From Holtermannia corniformis (lineage: Eukaryota > Basidiomycota > Tremellomycetes > Holtermanniales): 64,000 bases of DNA. The stretch is taken from contig BCIJ01000001.1 of assembly GCA_001599935.1 (NCBI GenBank), positions 1,336,766 to 1,400,765 of the forward strand, given 5' to 3'. Each line of letters begins with the position of its first letter. The first letter of the stretch is position 1. The position numbers and the translations under genes are program-made. This document shows positions 22,136 to 31,164 of this stretch, one piece after another. Under the pieces are notes generated by a model. The model ran no database searches. It saw only the letters and a program-made list of their open reading frames with translations, and was not told the origin of the DNA.

Positions 22136-22339
22136 CTAGTCTTTGGTCAACTTGGCCTCTTTGCGGAGATTGTCGACGATATCAGATGAACACTCGTATG
22201 TAGAGTCGAGGCGGTCGTTGATATATTCGTGGGCGGTATAGGTGGTGTTGACAGCGCCTGGATTCGTGGGCGTGTATGTTGTGAGCTTGTTGCCGTCCTT
22301 GTGGCGCCAGGTGCTTGTGGTGTCTAGTTGTTCAGACAT
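22136..22339 (-). CDS. Small orphan protein, family member 2 (PxxP-Y family)
   Basis: This is a 67-residue intronless ORF starting MSEQLDTTSTW. It contains TTYTPTNPGAVNTTY, which fits [YF]-x-P-x2-P-x6-Y and is very like TTYTPKDPGNTNTTY in the neighbour at 23180-23398. Both also begin MSE and have Asp then Ser-Thr at similar positions, so they look like diverged duplicates. A TATAA on the minus strand (22371-22375) lies ~34 nt before the ATG. The C-terminus, SSDIVDNLRKEAKLTKD, is charged. No known domain, signal peptide or membrane segment is seen. The longer reading back to 22582 is rejected because the TATA box and the MSE start match the paralogue. The function is unknown. Confidence 0.68.
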   Translation of the reverse strand: MSEQLDTTSTWRHKDGNKLTTYTPTNPGAVNTTYTAHEYINDRLDSTYECSSDIVDNLRKEAKLTKD

Positions 22340-22370
22340 GATGAGCACCACGGTCTGTACTAGCGCGGCT

Positions 22371-22376
22371 TTATAG
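22371..22376 (-). promoter_or_regulatory. TATA box of small orphan gene 22136-22339
   Basis: CTATAA on the minus strand lies about 32-37 nt before the ATG at 22339, the same spacing as in the other small orphan genes. Confidence 0.55.
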
Positions 22377-23179
22377 GCTGCACAAAGTCGACTCGGTGTC
22401 GTTTCGGATGGACGGGTCCCAGAATTGCGCTTTGCCTCTTTACACTCCTCTGTGCCGCATCGCGCAGCGAAGGCCACCGAAGTCAGCAACTTTATCATAT
22501 TGGGTGACGTTGCATATCGTCCCGTCGACGAGAAGACTCGCAACAAGGGTGAACAGTCCCGATAGCAGCCATCGCAATACAAATCGCCTCGCGATGGCGA
22601 CGATCAGATAATTTCAGGGTGAGCGCGGGATGCAGTATGATGCAATCTGAACAAGTTGACCAGTTGCGAAGGCAGATATTTGCTATTGCGATCGGAGTGT
22701 GATACAGTCTCGAGCGAGGCGCCGCATCGGCGATGCTACCGCATCTCGATCTAATCCTGACACCGACGAGTCGCAAAACGCATCGGGCACGGCGCATGCT
22801 TCAGATACAACACGGCACCCGCTGAGTGAGTGCGTCCCCACTTTGGGGCCGGTACATGGGACGACGGATACTCGGTACATCGACGTTCCGGATCACTGAA
22901 GTTTTGTTCATTGGCTGAAGGATGTCCCCTTCGTACGGGGTCGTGCTCATATAGCTTGTGACCTAGCCTGCAAGTTGGCGAGCCCTGATACAGCACGACT
23001 GAGCAGGCTTCGGAATGGTATTACCGCAGTAAAGCGTGCTGCACGAGCTTTCGCTCAATCAAGTGTAACCCTGGAGTGCTTGGGAAGTACACGAATCAAA
23101 GGCCAAGCTTTGAACAGCAAGCGACTAGACATAATCATCATTGATTACGGACGGTGAGAGCACAGGCGTCTCAGCGGAA
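22377..23179. other. Gene-free stretch between small orphan genes
   Basis: About 800 bp in which no ORF has a recognisable product, a family motif or a TATA-plus-ATG layout like the neighbours. Several short ORFs on both strands look random. Confidence 0.45.
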
Positions 23180-23398
23180 CTACGAGACCGGGTTCAAGCT
23201 CTCGCTATTGTACTTCTCTGTCACGTAGTCGAATGACGCTGGGAATTCGGCACGCTGACGTCCTCCGACAGTTTCGGTGACGGTGTACGTAGTATTGGTA
23301 TTTCCTGGGTCCTTGGGCGTATAAGTGGTGACTACACGATCACTCCCGTCCCACGTCGTGGATGTGTAGGTAGAGTTGGCGTCTTGTTTCTCAGACAT
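23180..23398 (-). CDS. Small orphan protein, family member 3 (PxxP-Y family)
   Basis: This is a 72-residue intronless ORF starting MSEKQDANSTY. It contains TTYTPKDPGNTNTTY followed by TVTETVGG, matching the 22136-22339 protein closely over about 40 residues and the 24317-24559 protein over YTPKxP and VTE. On the minus strand a GATAAAG (plus 23436-23442) lies about 40 nt before the ATG and may serve as a TATA element. The C-terminal part (FPASFDYVTEKYNSESLNPVS) is not shared. The protein is polar with many Thr, Ser and Asn and no cysteine. No signal peptide is seen. Duplication within this cluster is the simplest origin. The function is unknown. Confidence 0.68.
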   Translation of the reverse strand: MSEKQDANSTYTSTTWDGSDRVVTTYTPKDPGNTNTTYTVTETVGGRQRAEFPASFDYVTEKYNSESLNPVS

Positions 23399-24316
23399 GG
23401 TTATCGTTGCTGGCATTCGAGCAGATCGCAAGCTGCTTTATCTCTGCACGGTCTGAAGACTGCAGGCAGTGATTACACTGTCACTTTGGGTAGCTTCCTT
23501 TGTCATCAACGACAGTAGCCGCGCCGCCCATAGCTCCATTGAGAATCAGCAGCGCGTAATGACTGTCGATGAGGGGTGGCTGACGCCCACTCGTACACGA
23601 TCAGTGCTATCACCGTGGTTTGGCAGTTGGTAAAGGAGCGGGCCAGAGAACAGAGCTTGTCTCCTTTGACGGTCTTAAGCGCCGATCTGTCCGATAGAGA
23701 GGGAGCGAGGGTCAATGTCGCCCGACGGGTAGGTGCACCTCTCAGAACGGAGGCTCCCTTGTATCTGCAATTCGCGCGGACCGTGCATTTAAACGAGCCG
23801 GCCACCAGCACGAATGTGTAACGTGACGAACAAAAGAATGACGACGTGTGACTGATGTGGGATCAAGCGAAGGAGGAGAAAAAGGAATCATAGACTCATC
23901 GCAAGCTCAAGGTCAGTTGGACCCGGGGGACAACTGTTGGTTAGGATCCATCATCTACCACCGTGTATAACTGTTCTGACGGAGCTTCCACATTTTGACT
24001 TCTGATTGCGTTCAAGATGGACTTCTGCCTTCTTCATCAGTCTCCACACGCTCGCAACACAAGCCAATCACGCCTGCTCCGCTGCTGATGCTGTGACGAG
24101 CTCTGTGCTTTCTCAAGTAGTGCGCGTGAACCCGTCGACCACGTTTACAGCCTGGCTTCTTGCGCTTCACGATCACGCAACCTCGCAAGTCGCCTGGAAC
24201 CCGGTGGAACCAGGTCAGCCGACTGTAGCAAACCGATGCGTAACGTCTACTTAGCTCAGACAGCGTCTCACTAGCCATCTGTCGAACTACACAGGAGGTA
24301 AGAGCACCAAGTCCGC
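23399..24316. other. Gene-free stretch between small orphan genes
   Basis: About 900 bp with no supportable gene. ORFs at 23576-23821 and 24006-24254 on the plus strand, and their antisense partners, show no family motif or coding bias that I can recognise. Confidence 0.4.
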
Positions 24317-24559
24317 TCACATCTCTGTGACTGAGATCGCTTCAAGGGGGTTCTCTGCCCGTGCACAGAGCGTTCGCACGTCTTCAGCCGAGACGTCGGG
24401 GCAGCTCTTGCCATCTTCCGTCACTTGATAAGATGTCTCCGCTTCAGTCGGGGACTTGGGTGTGTAGACGTAGGTCACTATGGCCCCTTTTCTATATATC
24501 TCAAAGCGCAGCGTCTGGGGAGAATGGGAAAGTCTATTAGTCAAGGAAATCTTGTCCAT
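24317..24559 (-). CDS. Small orphan protein, family member 4 (PxxP-Y family)
   Basis: This is an 80-residue intronless ORF starting MDKISLTNRL. It contains VYTPKSPTEAETSY followed by QVTEDG, fitting [YF]-x-P-x2-P-x6-Y with the shared VTE. It then has CPDVSAEDVRTLCA, which aligns with PPTEVSYADVEMIS of the 21665-21907 protein, so this member links the two halves of the family. TATAAA on the minus strand (plus 24613-24618) lies 54 nt before this ATG. The in-frame ATG at 24610 is only 3 nt from the TATA box and so is unlikely to be used. Two cysteines are present. No signal peptide or membrane helix is seen. The function is unknown. Confidence 0.65.
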   Translation of the reverse strand: MDKISLTNRLSHSPQTLRFEIYRKGAIVTYVYTPKSPTEAETSYQVTEDGKSCPDVSAEDVRTLCARAENPLEAISVTEM

Positions 24560-24612
24560 AGTCGCGAAGTGAAAGGCGATTGTGGTGGTGGCGAATTCTG
24601 TGTCGCGCACTC

Positions 24613-24618
24613 TTTATA
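24613..24618 (-). promoter_or_regulatory. TATA box of small orphan gene 24317-24559
   Basis: TATAAA on the minus strand, 54 nt before the chosen ATG at 24559. Its position argues against use of the upstream in-frame ATG at 24610. Confidence 0.55.
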
Positions 24619-24754
24619 GCATAGACAACGAGGCAAAGGCAAAGGAGCACAGGCTTTGCACGAAGGTCAAATGAGAACATCACCTCCAGACGTCAATCAA
24701 CGTCTTCCATCTCGTACAATGCATCACGAAGGCTACACGACGGGCAAGGTCCTT

Positions 24755-25933
24755 TCATTCCCCTATCCATCCAGCTTTTCGTTTTATACTCATGCGCCCT
24801 TCCACTGTCCCATCGCCTTCTGTCCACGGGCTTGTTCCCATCGGGAGTGGCGACTGGCCCGTTCCCAATGACAATGCGGGAACGTTGCCTGCTGCGCCCG
24901 GTCCACCCGCTGCGTGGTTTGCCGCGCTCCACACGACCGTCCGCTTGGTCTTCCGACGCGGTTTCGCATCGGACTGAGGGCTCGGAGGACGTTGCGGTGT
25001 GCTCGTCCTGGGTTGAGCTGACGGCCCAGCCAGAGCGGACAAGTCGGGCATGAGGTTGTCGGCGGTGAAGAGGGCCTGGTAGAGTAGTGGGTTATGTTTC
25101 GGTTGCTCCTTCGGCTTGATCTTGCTATCGCTCGCCGCGGGCTTGACGCTGCTCGTCGGCTGGTCGGCCGCTTGCTGAGCCTTTTCAAACGTCGGAGGCG
25201 GTGCAGGCGGAAGAGATTGCCAGAGTTGGGTCGAGCGCGGGTTAGCCGACGGGTACCTCGATTGAAACGTATCGAGGCTATCGGCGATCAGATGTACCGC
25301 GTTCAGCTGCACGCATCAGTCCTACCATCCCGTTTTTACACTGGCGACATACCAGCTTGGCACTCGCAAAGTCATACAGCGACGGACTCTGATAGATCAT
25401 CATGTCCAAGATCACATAGCTCGCCAGCACGCGCGTCTTGGAGCCCTCTTCGCGCTCGCGCTTATGGATCACGAACAGGCTCGGCGGATCGGCGTGGACG
25501 ACTGCGAATTCCGTCCCAGGCATGTCGAGCAATCGCCTATGTGGATCCCCATCAACCTTTGTCTACGTCGTCCAAGCACGCAGACGGACTCTTGTTCATG
25601 CTCATAGCTGAATGCTTCATCGACCCAGAACTGCGTCCTGAGCAGCCCATTGTTGCATTGTGGATCCCAGAATGGGGATTGTCGAAAGTAGTCGAGCCTG
25701 TGTGCGTGAGCTCTTCCTGCGTATCGAGTGAGAAACGCACGCCATGGCCGGGTTTGTCAGCCCTCCAAATGCCTTTGATCCGCATCAGTGACTGGAGGAT
25801 GAGGTTTGGCAAGTGACTGACATGGCAGAACTCTGGAAGGATCCTGAACAGCGTCAGTTGGGCGAATGTGGCTTGACTCGAGGTACAGTTCTCACCATTG
25901 TAGCTTGGACAGGTCATAGTCTTCTTGCTCCAT
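24755..25933 (-). CDS. MED6: Mediator complex subunit 6
   Basis: The minus-strand start MEQEDYDLSKLQW (ATG 25933) is followed after introns by RQSPFWDPQCNNGLLRTQFW. Next comes GTEFAVVHADPPSLFVIHKRER, then VILDMMIYQSPSLYDFASAKL and LNAVHLIADSLDTFQSRYP. These are the conserved blocks of Med6: SPFWD, GTEF-x-V-x-HA with PSLFVI-x-KRER, and IYQSPSLYD. Med6 is a head-module subunit of the Mediator coactivator, contacting RNA polymerase II in the nucleus. The C-terminal ~120 residues (Pro/Ser/Lys-rich, ending KAGWIGE) are poorly conserved and probably disordered. Introns are few and short. The stop is at 24755-24757. Promoters of this gene and the septin do not overlap, since both run on the minus strand with a ~260-bp gap. 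Confidence 0.9.
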
Positions 25934-26192
25934 GGTGCCGCGCAGGGCCGCTCACTGCAGTTTGGATGGCCTCGAGAAGCGACTGAGCAAGACGTACTAC
26001 AGTAGACGTCTTGGTAGGTCCCTCTGCGGTGTTTCACATGCCGCAGGTTGCGGAACCTAGCACGCCACTAGCATGACCATGACCATGACTGCATGCATCG
26101 AGCATCATTTTCCGGAATCCACACGAGGAAACGACATAAGGGCATTACGGGGACCGACAGCGGGCGTTATTCTATCCAAAACGGAACATCTC

Positions 26193-27742
26193 TTAGGCGC
26201 CGTTGGCGGCTTGTTGCTTTGCGGAAGATTCCTTGAGTGCGAGCAGCTAGTCGTTCGTCAGCCTCACTGAGACCTGAATCTTTACCACCAAGTGTTGGGT
26301 GTGCGATCGGGTCAAGAGAGGCGGTCAGACGTACCTGCTTGGACCGGAAGGCTTCATAATGGATCTGCGCCGTCGTCTCGATCAAGTCTTGCAAGTGCGT
26401 CCTAGCAGCCGTCAGCCCGACGTTGCACTATATGCCCCGCCTCTTCAACCCATGTCACCTTTGAAGAGGTTTCACGTCGCATCAGAGCGGGGCAAGGCAC
26501 GACCTACCTGGTCAAAAAGTTGCGCAAGTAAACAAACTCGCAGTGGCGTTCATCCTCGACGTTGATGACCCCCCACTTGTTCTTGCGGCCCCGCACCGGC
26601 TTGCCATCGATGATTACGTTGCGCTCCGAGCCAATGACGGCAAAGGGAACCATGTCGCGAATCCGGTTGTTGAGCTGGATCTCTTCGTCGTCGAGCTCCT
26701 CAGAGTCGAACGGGTACAGCCGGATCTGGTGGTGGGCCATCTCGGCGCGGATCTGCATGGTAGGCGTCAGCAAAGCGGTGTAGGAGGGGTAGCAACCGCT
26801 GCTCGATGCTGCGAGCAGCAGTCTGAGCGCAGACATAGACTCACGCGTTGTTTGAACAGGTCGCGCTCCTCGAGCGTCAGGCTGTCGGCTTTTGCGATCA
26901 CAGGCACGACATTGACGACCTCTGCGAGCTTTTTCAGCACGGTGATGTCGATCTGAGTAGCGTCAGCTTCTGTTTCACCAGTAGCAAACCAGCCCAACTC
27001 ACCGGCTTGAGCGTGTGGCCAGTCGGGTTGATGAAGAAGAGACAGCAGTGTACTCTAGTATCAACAATGTAGCGGTCGCGCATCGCCGTGAGCTCCTTGC
27101 GGAGGTAGGCAGAGTGCTGATCCTTGATCTAGATTGCGCGTCAGCAGGGAACTGGTTGTTGACAGCCACTGGAGTCGATGCGGGCGATCACGCACATATT
27201 TGACAATCGGGTCCCAGCAGCCTTCATTGTTGATCAAGTCACCGTAGCCGGGCGTGTCGACAATGTTGAGCCGGAGCTTGACGCCGTTCTCGACAATGAC
27301 TGTGCACGGACGTCAGGGATGCTCCATGGCGTGTGCACGACGGAGAGAAAAAGAACACACCATGCGAGTGCGGCACGACTTCTGTCGTCTGCCTCGGTTC
27401 CTCATCTGCCTCCAATCGCCCCTTGGTATCGACCAGATGTGACGCGAACAGGGTGTTGATCAAGGTTGACTTGCCCAACCCTGTCTGGCCTGCGTGGGAG
27501 CACTTGTCAGCAACAATCCTTGCTGACCAGGCGCAGCCTAAGACGTACCTACGACCATGGCATTGAATTGGAAGCCGCGCTTGAGGAGCTTGTGCTCGAT
27601 CTGGCGGGTGATGGCTTGCCATCAAGAAGCGTCAGCACGGACCGCCTCGTGTTTGCACGCGTAGACAGGACTCACAATCGAACCCGACGTATGAGGACGC
27701 GCGTACCTCGTCTGGGATGGAGGACACGAGCGAGGCGGCCAT
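26193..27742 (-). CDS. CDC10: Septin, Cdc10-type
   Basis: ATG 27742 begins MAASLVSSIPDE. Spliced exons give the P-loop GQTGLGKSTLINTLFAS, the switch region NIVDTPGYGDLINNEGCWDPIVKY and KDQHSAYLRKELTAMRDRYIVDTRVHCCLFFI. They continue with PTGHTLKPIDITVLKKL and the AKAD specificity motif in NVVPVIAKADSLTLEERDLF. The septin unique element is in GRKNKWGVINVEDERHCEF, followed by VYLRNFLTRTHLQDLIETTAQIHYEAFRSKQ. The protein ends soon after (AKQQAANGA, stop TAA 26193-26195) with no coiled coil, which points to the Cdc10 subgroup. Septins form GTP-binding hetero-oligomers that assemble filaments at the bud neck or septum. The gene is divergent from DCN1 with 232 bp between start codons. Confidence 0.9.
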
Positions 27743-27974
27743 GGTGAGGAGGACAAGGAGAGGAAGGAGGGTGGTGCTCGGGCGTGGATGGGAAGCTGCT
27801 GGCTGGGTTCAGGGTGGACCGTGCACGCGGCTGGATTAAAGTAAAGAATGTGAAAAGAATAGAAAGCCGCGCGACTATTACTCTCATTGAGCGCAGTTAA
27901 CACTGCCACAACTAGGCTCGCGTTCGCGAATGACATCTTGGTTTGAAGACCTCACGACCAGGTTCAGTATCACA

Positions 27975-30953
27975 ATGTCAGCGCGCGAAAAGGCGACGGC
28001 AGAGCTCAGAGAGATCACAGGCGCAACGTGAGTCGGTCGCGTACGGTACGGCGCTCGGTGCTGTTCGAAGACTCATGCCGATCCGTGTACAGGCAGACCG
28101 ACGCGACACGATTGCTCAGGAAGGCTGGCTGGAGAACAGAGCAGGTCAGTGGCGGCGCTGATACTTGCAATATGCGTGCTCTGGCGACCACGGTATGAGT
28201 CTGGAAAGACAAGGGGCGAGGCAGGTGTGTCGAGTACGGGCGACAGCTTAATCAGCTGTAAGTTCCTTGCTCGCATGCCTGCTGCTGTGCTTTTGCGAAC
28301 GCAGACCAAAGTGAGGCGCTTCACCGCCTGAATCGTTGCTGCGGCTTCCCTTTGCTCGGAGACTCGGTTCAAAGCAAAGTCTGCGCGGTGCGTGGCGGCA
28401 AACTCGTTATGCTCACTCATCAGTTGCGCGATGCGTGTCAGTTGGCGTTGACAGATCAGTCAACTACTGGCCGAAACGGTTTTACAACCAGATAGCCAAG
28501 GGGATGGTTTCGTCGTGGCCGCATGCAGGTCATCCTGACCGAACAACGCCGTCAGCTATTGCTCGTGCGTCCTGGCCAGTGTACCGTGCGTACGCCCCAA
28601 TCTTCTGATCATTGTCGGCTGCGGTCAGATTATCTGGCGAGTTCCTCACGCACATGCATGGGTTCTAGCAGCTGCATCAGCTCTTGGTCTTGCGTGCGGC
28701 GCCGGTCTGGTGCTGTTCTGGGCCGACCGCTGCAACGCGAGCCACAAAGCTGAAGACAGCTCCGAGTCTTTCATGTAGGCGTTGTCGTTGTCATGCTGGC
28801 GAGAGTCATCTCAAGGGCAAATGAGCCGGCGTTTACCATGCGACGGCTGGGCGAGGTCACCCGCTTCACTAGCTCGTAGCGCGCTCTGGCGATTCCCATC
28901 CCGCCCATTACGCTAGGCGCACCCGTGTCTCGGACATGCAAAGTCCGCGCCGTACTCGAAGCCGTTCGGCTTTTCCGCGATGGGCTTTGCTTGTTCGCGC
29001 CCAACGCGCCCGTTGCGAGATTGTGGCTTGGGTCGGCGTAGCGGAGCTCGGGGCTCGAGAATGGCCGATGGATGATTTTGATGACCAACATTCGTGAGAC
29101 AAGTGCTGTTCGCATACTAGCTCCGCGTAACTGTCTGAAGTGACTGCCATCTGTGCATGGCATGCCATGGTCGAAGGCACGTGGTCCATGATGTATCGTC
29201 GAGAGCTAGCAAGGCGCTGCGAGATGGTCCACCATAGCGGCGAACGCTAAGATCAACCCTCATCCGCGGCGTCCTAAGCTGTCGGCCCATGTTGCTGTCT
29301 CAAGTATCTCCTAGTTACGTGCCGCCCACTTAAGCTCGATACGTCCAGTCTTCGAAATCGGAAGTCGACCGAGCTGTAAGCGGTTCGATGCGTACGTGGA
29401 GTCAATGTAGACGAAGAACATGGCCGTTGTCGCGATTCGGGCAGTCCATACCTAACTGAAAGGTACTTCCCTGATGGCTCATGGTACGCACCTGAGTTGC
29501 GTGCCATGTTGATAGGTCGCCGCAGAATGCTTTTGGCTTACTATAGTGCCTAGCACGCCGCGGCAACTACCAGTCTCGAGCTCACTGAGTCGTATGTCAA
29601 TCGTACTCGCTGGAAAACGTGCACCTTCAGTTGCTATGGTGGTCTTTCTTTCTGTCATGCTTGACAGAGTGAGCGATGCTGTTTTGTAGCACTTCGGCGC
29701 ACACTCTAGCCCGCGTGCTGGTGGCGCCAGTTGATCCCCACTAGACAGAACAAGTGCATTCGATAGCTCTTGCGGCTTGCAGAAATCAGGTCTTCAATGA
29801 GTGCTGCTCGCCACCAACGCTCTGCAGCCACTCGGCTGTTCGCGCTGAGATGCGAAAGCAACCTTCCTTCCAGTGCACCATTCTGCGTTCTTCCAGTCAT
29901 TCGTGACTTACGGCTTACCTTTTGTCAGGCCGTCGAGCTCTTCTACAGTGACGCTTCCGCCCAATCACATGCATCTGCCGCGGCAGTCGACAAGGACAAG
30001 TCCAAGAAGCTCGGCGAGATCTGGGAAAAGTACAAGGGTGTGTTGGTCCCTTGAAGCCAAGTTAGGAAGACGACTGACCATGAGCCGCAGACCGCGACTC
30101 GAAGAACCCGCAATTGATCACGATTGATGGCACGATGCAGTTGTGCGAGCAACTCGAGATTGACCCTTCTTCTGTGAGTGTCCTGGTTCTAGCCAGCGAA
30201 TGCGGCTGAAGTGAGTAGGACTCGGTGCTGTTCTGCCTTGCGACGGATCTGGGGTCGAAAGCGATTGGCGAGTGGGAGAAGCAGCCTTGGATAGATGGGT
30301 GGACGGCCATGCCCGGCAAGTCAGTTGACTTTCTGCCTTTTGGCTGGTCTTGCAGACAAGACCACTGCCAGGCGGGAAATTGGGCGTAGCTGACCAAACG
30401 CAGGATTGACTCGGTATCAAAGATGAAGGGCCACCTGCCTGCGATCCGCAAGCAGCTCAAGACGGACCCGGCCTACTTCAAACAGGTCTACATGCACACT
30501 TTCGATCTGTCAAAGGCGCCAGGCGCGCGGACACTACCACTTGACACGGGTACGTCCAACGGCTGCGAGACTGAGACTTTGCTGACGACGAACAGCAATC
30601 GACTACTGGAATCTGTTCATTCCTCCGGCACTCGCAGCGCGCCCATCTGCTCTTTCGCGTGTGATCGATGCAGACTCTGGCACGACGGCCGACCCGGAAT
30701 TCACGCCCGAGCATCTCGAACTCTGGATCGCGTTCCACCGGCAAAAGGCTCGCGCGATCAGCCGCGATACCTGGAGTCTGTTCATCGAGTTTGTGCGGAG
30801 CATTGATGCCGGCTTTAAAGAGTTTGACGAGGATGGTGGGTGCTGGAACGCACCATGGCTCACAACGTGACGCTGATCTGTTGTGACGCAGGCGCGTGGC
30901 CATCGACGATTGATGACTTTGTGGAATACGTACGCGAGCGGCAGAAGGCGTAG
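27975..30953 (+). CDS. DCN1: DCN1-like cullin neddylation protein, split by a 1.8-kb intron
   Basis: Exon 1 (27975-28027) and exon 2 (28093-28144) give [35 protein letters not shown]. Exon 3, from 29929, continues [12 protein letters not shown], completing a UBA-like three-helix domain. Later exons give [100 protein letters not shown] and [14 protein letters not shown]. The last exon is [19 protein letters not shown], stop TAG 30951-30953. This is the PONY/DUF298 domain of Dcn1, the co-E3 that helps attach NEDD8 to cullins. All blocks are in order and no residue seems lost. The oddity is intron 28145-29928 (1784 nt) among introns of ~50 nt; it may contain another gene or an insertion. Confidence 0.88.
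28504..28770 (+). CDS. Candidate nested small single-pass membrane protein in DCN1 intron
   Basis: Within the long DCN1 intron, ATG 28504 opens [16 protein letters not shown]. Removing a GTGTAC...TCAG intron (about 28577-28626) joins it to [39 protein letters not shown], ending SSESFM at a TAG near 28768-28770. The second exon encodes a clear membrane helix of about 20 residues flanked by charged residues, which is more than expected of random intron sequence. No family was recognised. The splice donor is not the usual type for this genome and the start is a guess, so this is a weak model. It lies tail to tail with a minus-strand ORF ending at 28771 that has no recognisable features. Confidence 0.25.
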
Positions 30954-31164
30954 AGAGCGCGATGTGGACGAGCAGAGTGTACGAGCATGCATTGTATAGT
31001 GACCATGGACGTTGCTGTCGTTGCGTGCTCCCCCCGGTTAGCAAAAGGGATGTCCTCTTGCACGTCTTGGACGTCTTGGCCATTTGGTCACGGCCAGAGC
31101 ATGCCCCGGCTCTGAGCGCAGCATTACTGCAAGCTAATCGCTCAAGCACACGTCAGACGAGAGC

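Noticed and set aside
22699..22899. Plus-strand ORF between the small orphan genes as a fifth family member
   Set aside because: It lacks the [YF]-x-P-x2-P-x6-Y motif and a TATA box at the right distance.
28073..28420. Minus-strand ORF starting [15 protein letters not shown] in the DCN1 intron
   Set aside because: The start looks plausible, but it runs antisense into DCN1 exon 2 and has no known motif. It is noted only within the intron finding.
28771..29163. Minus-strand 130-residue ORF in the DCN1 intron
   Set aside because: The composition is plausible but no homologous motif, promoter or splice support was seen.
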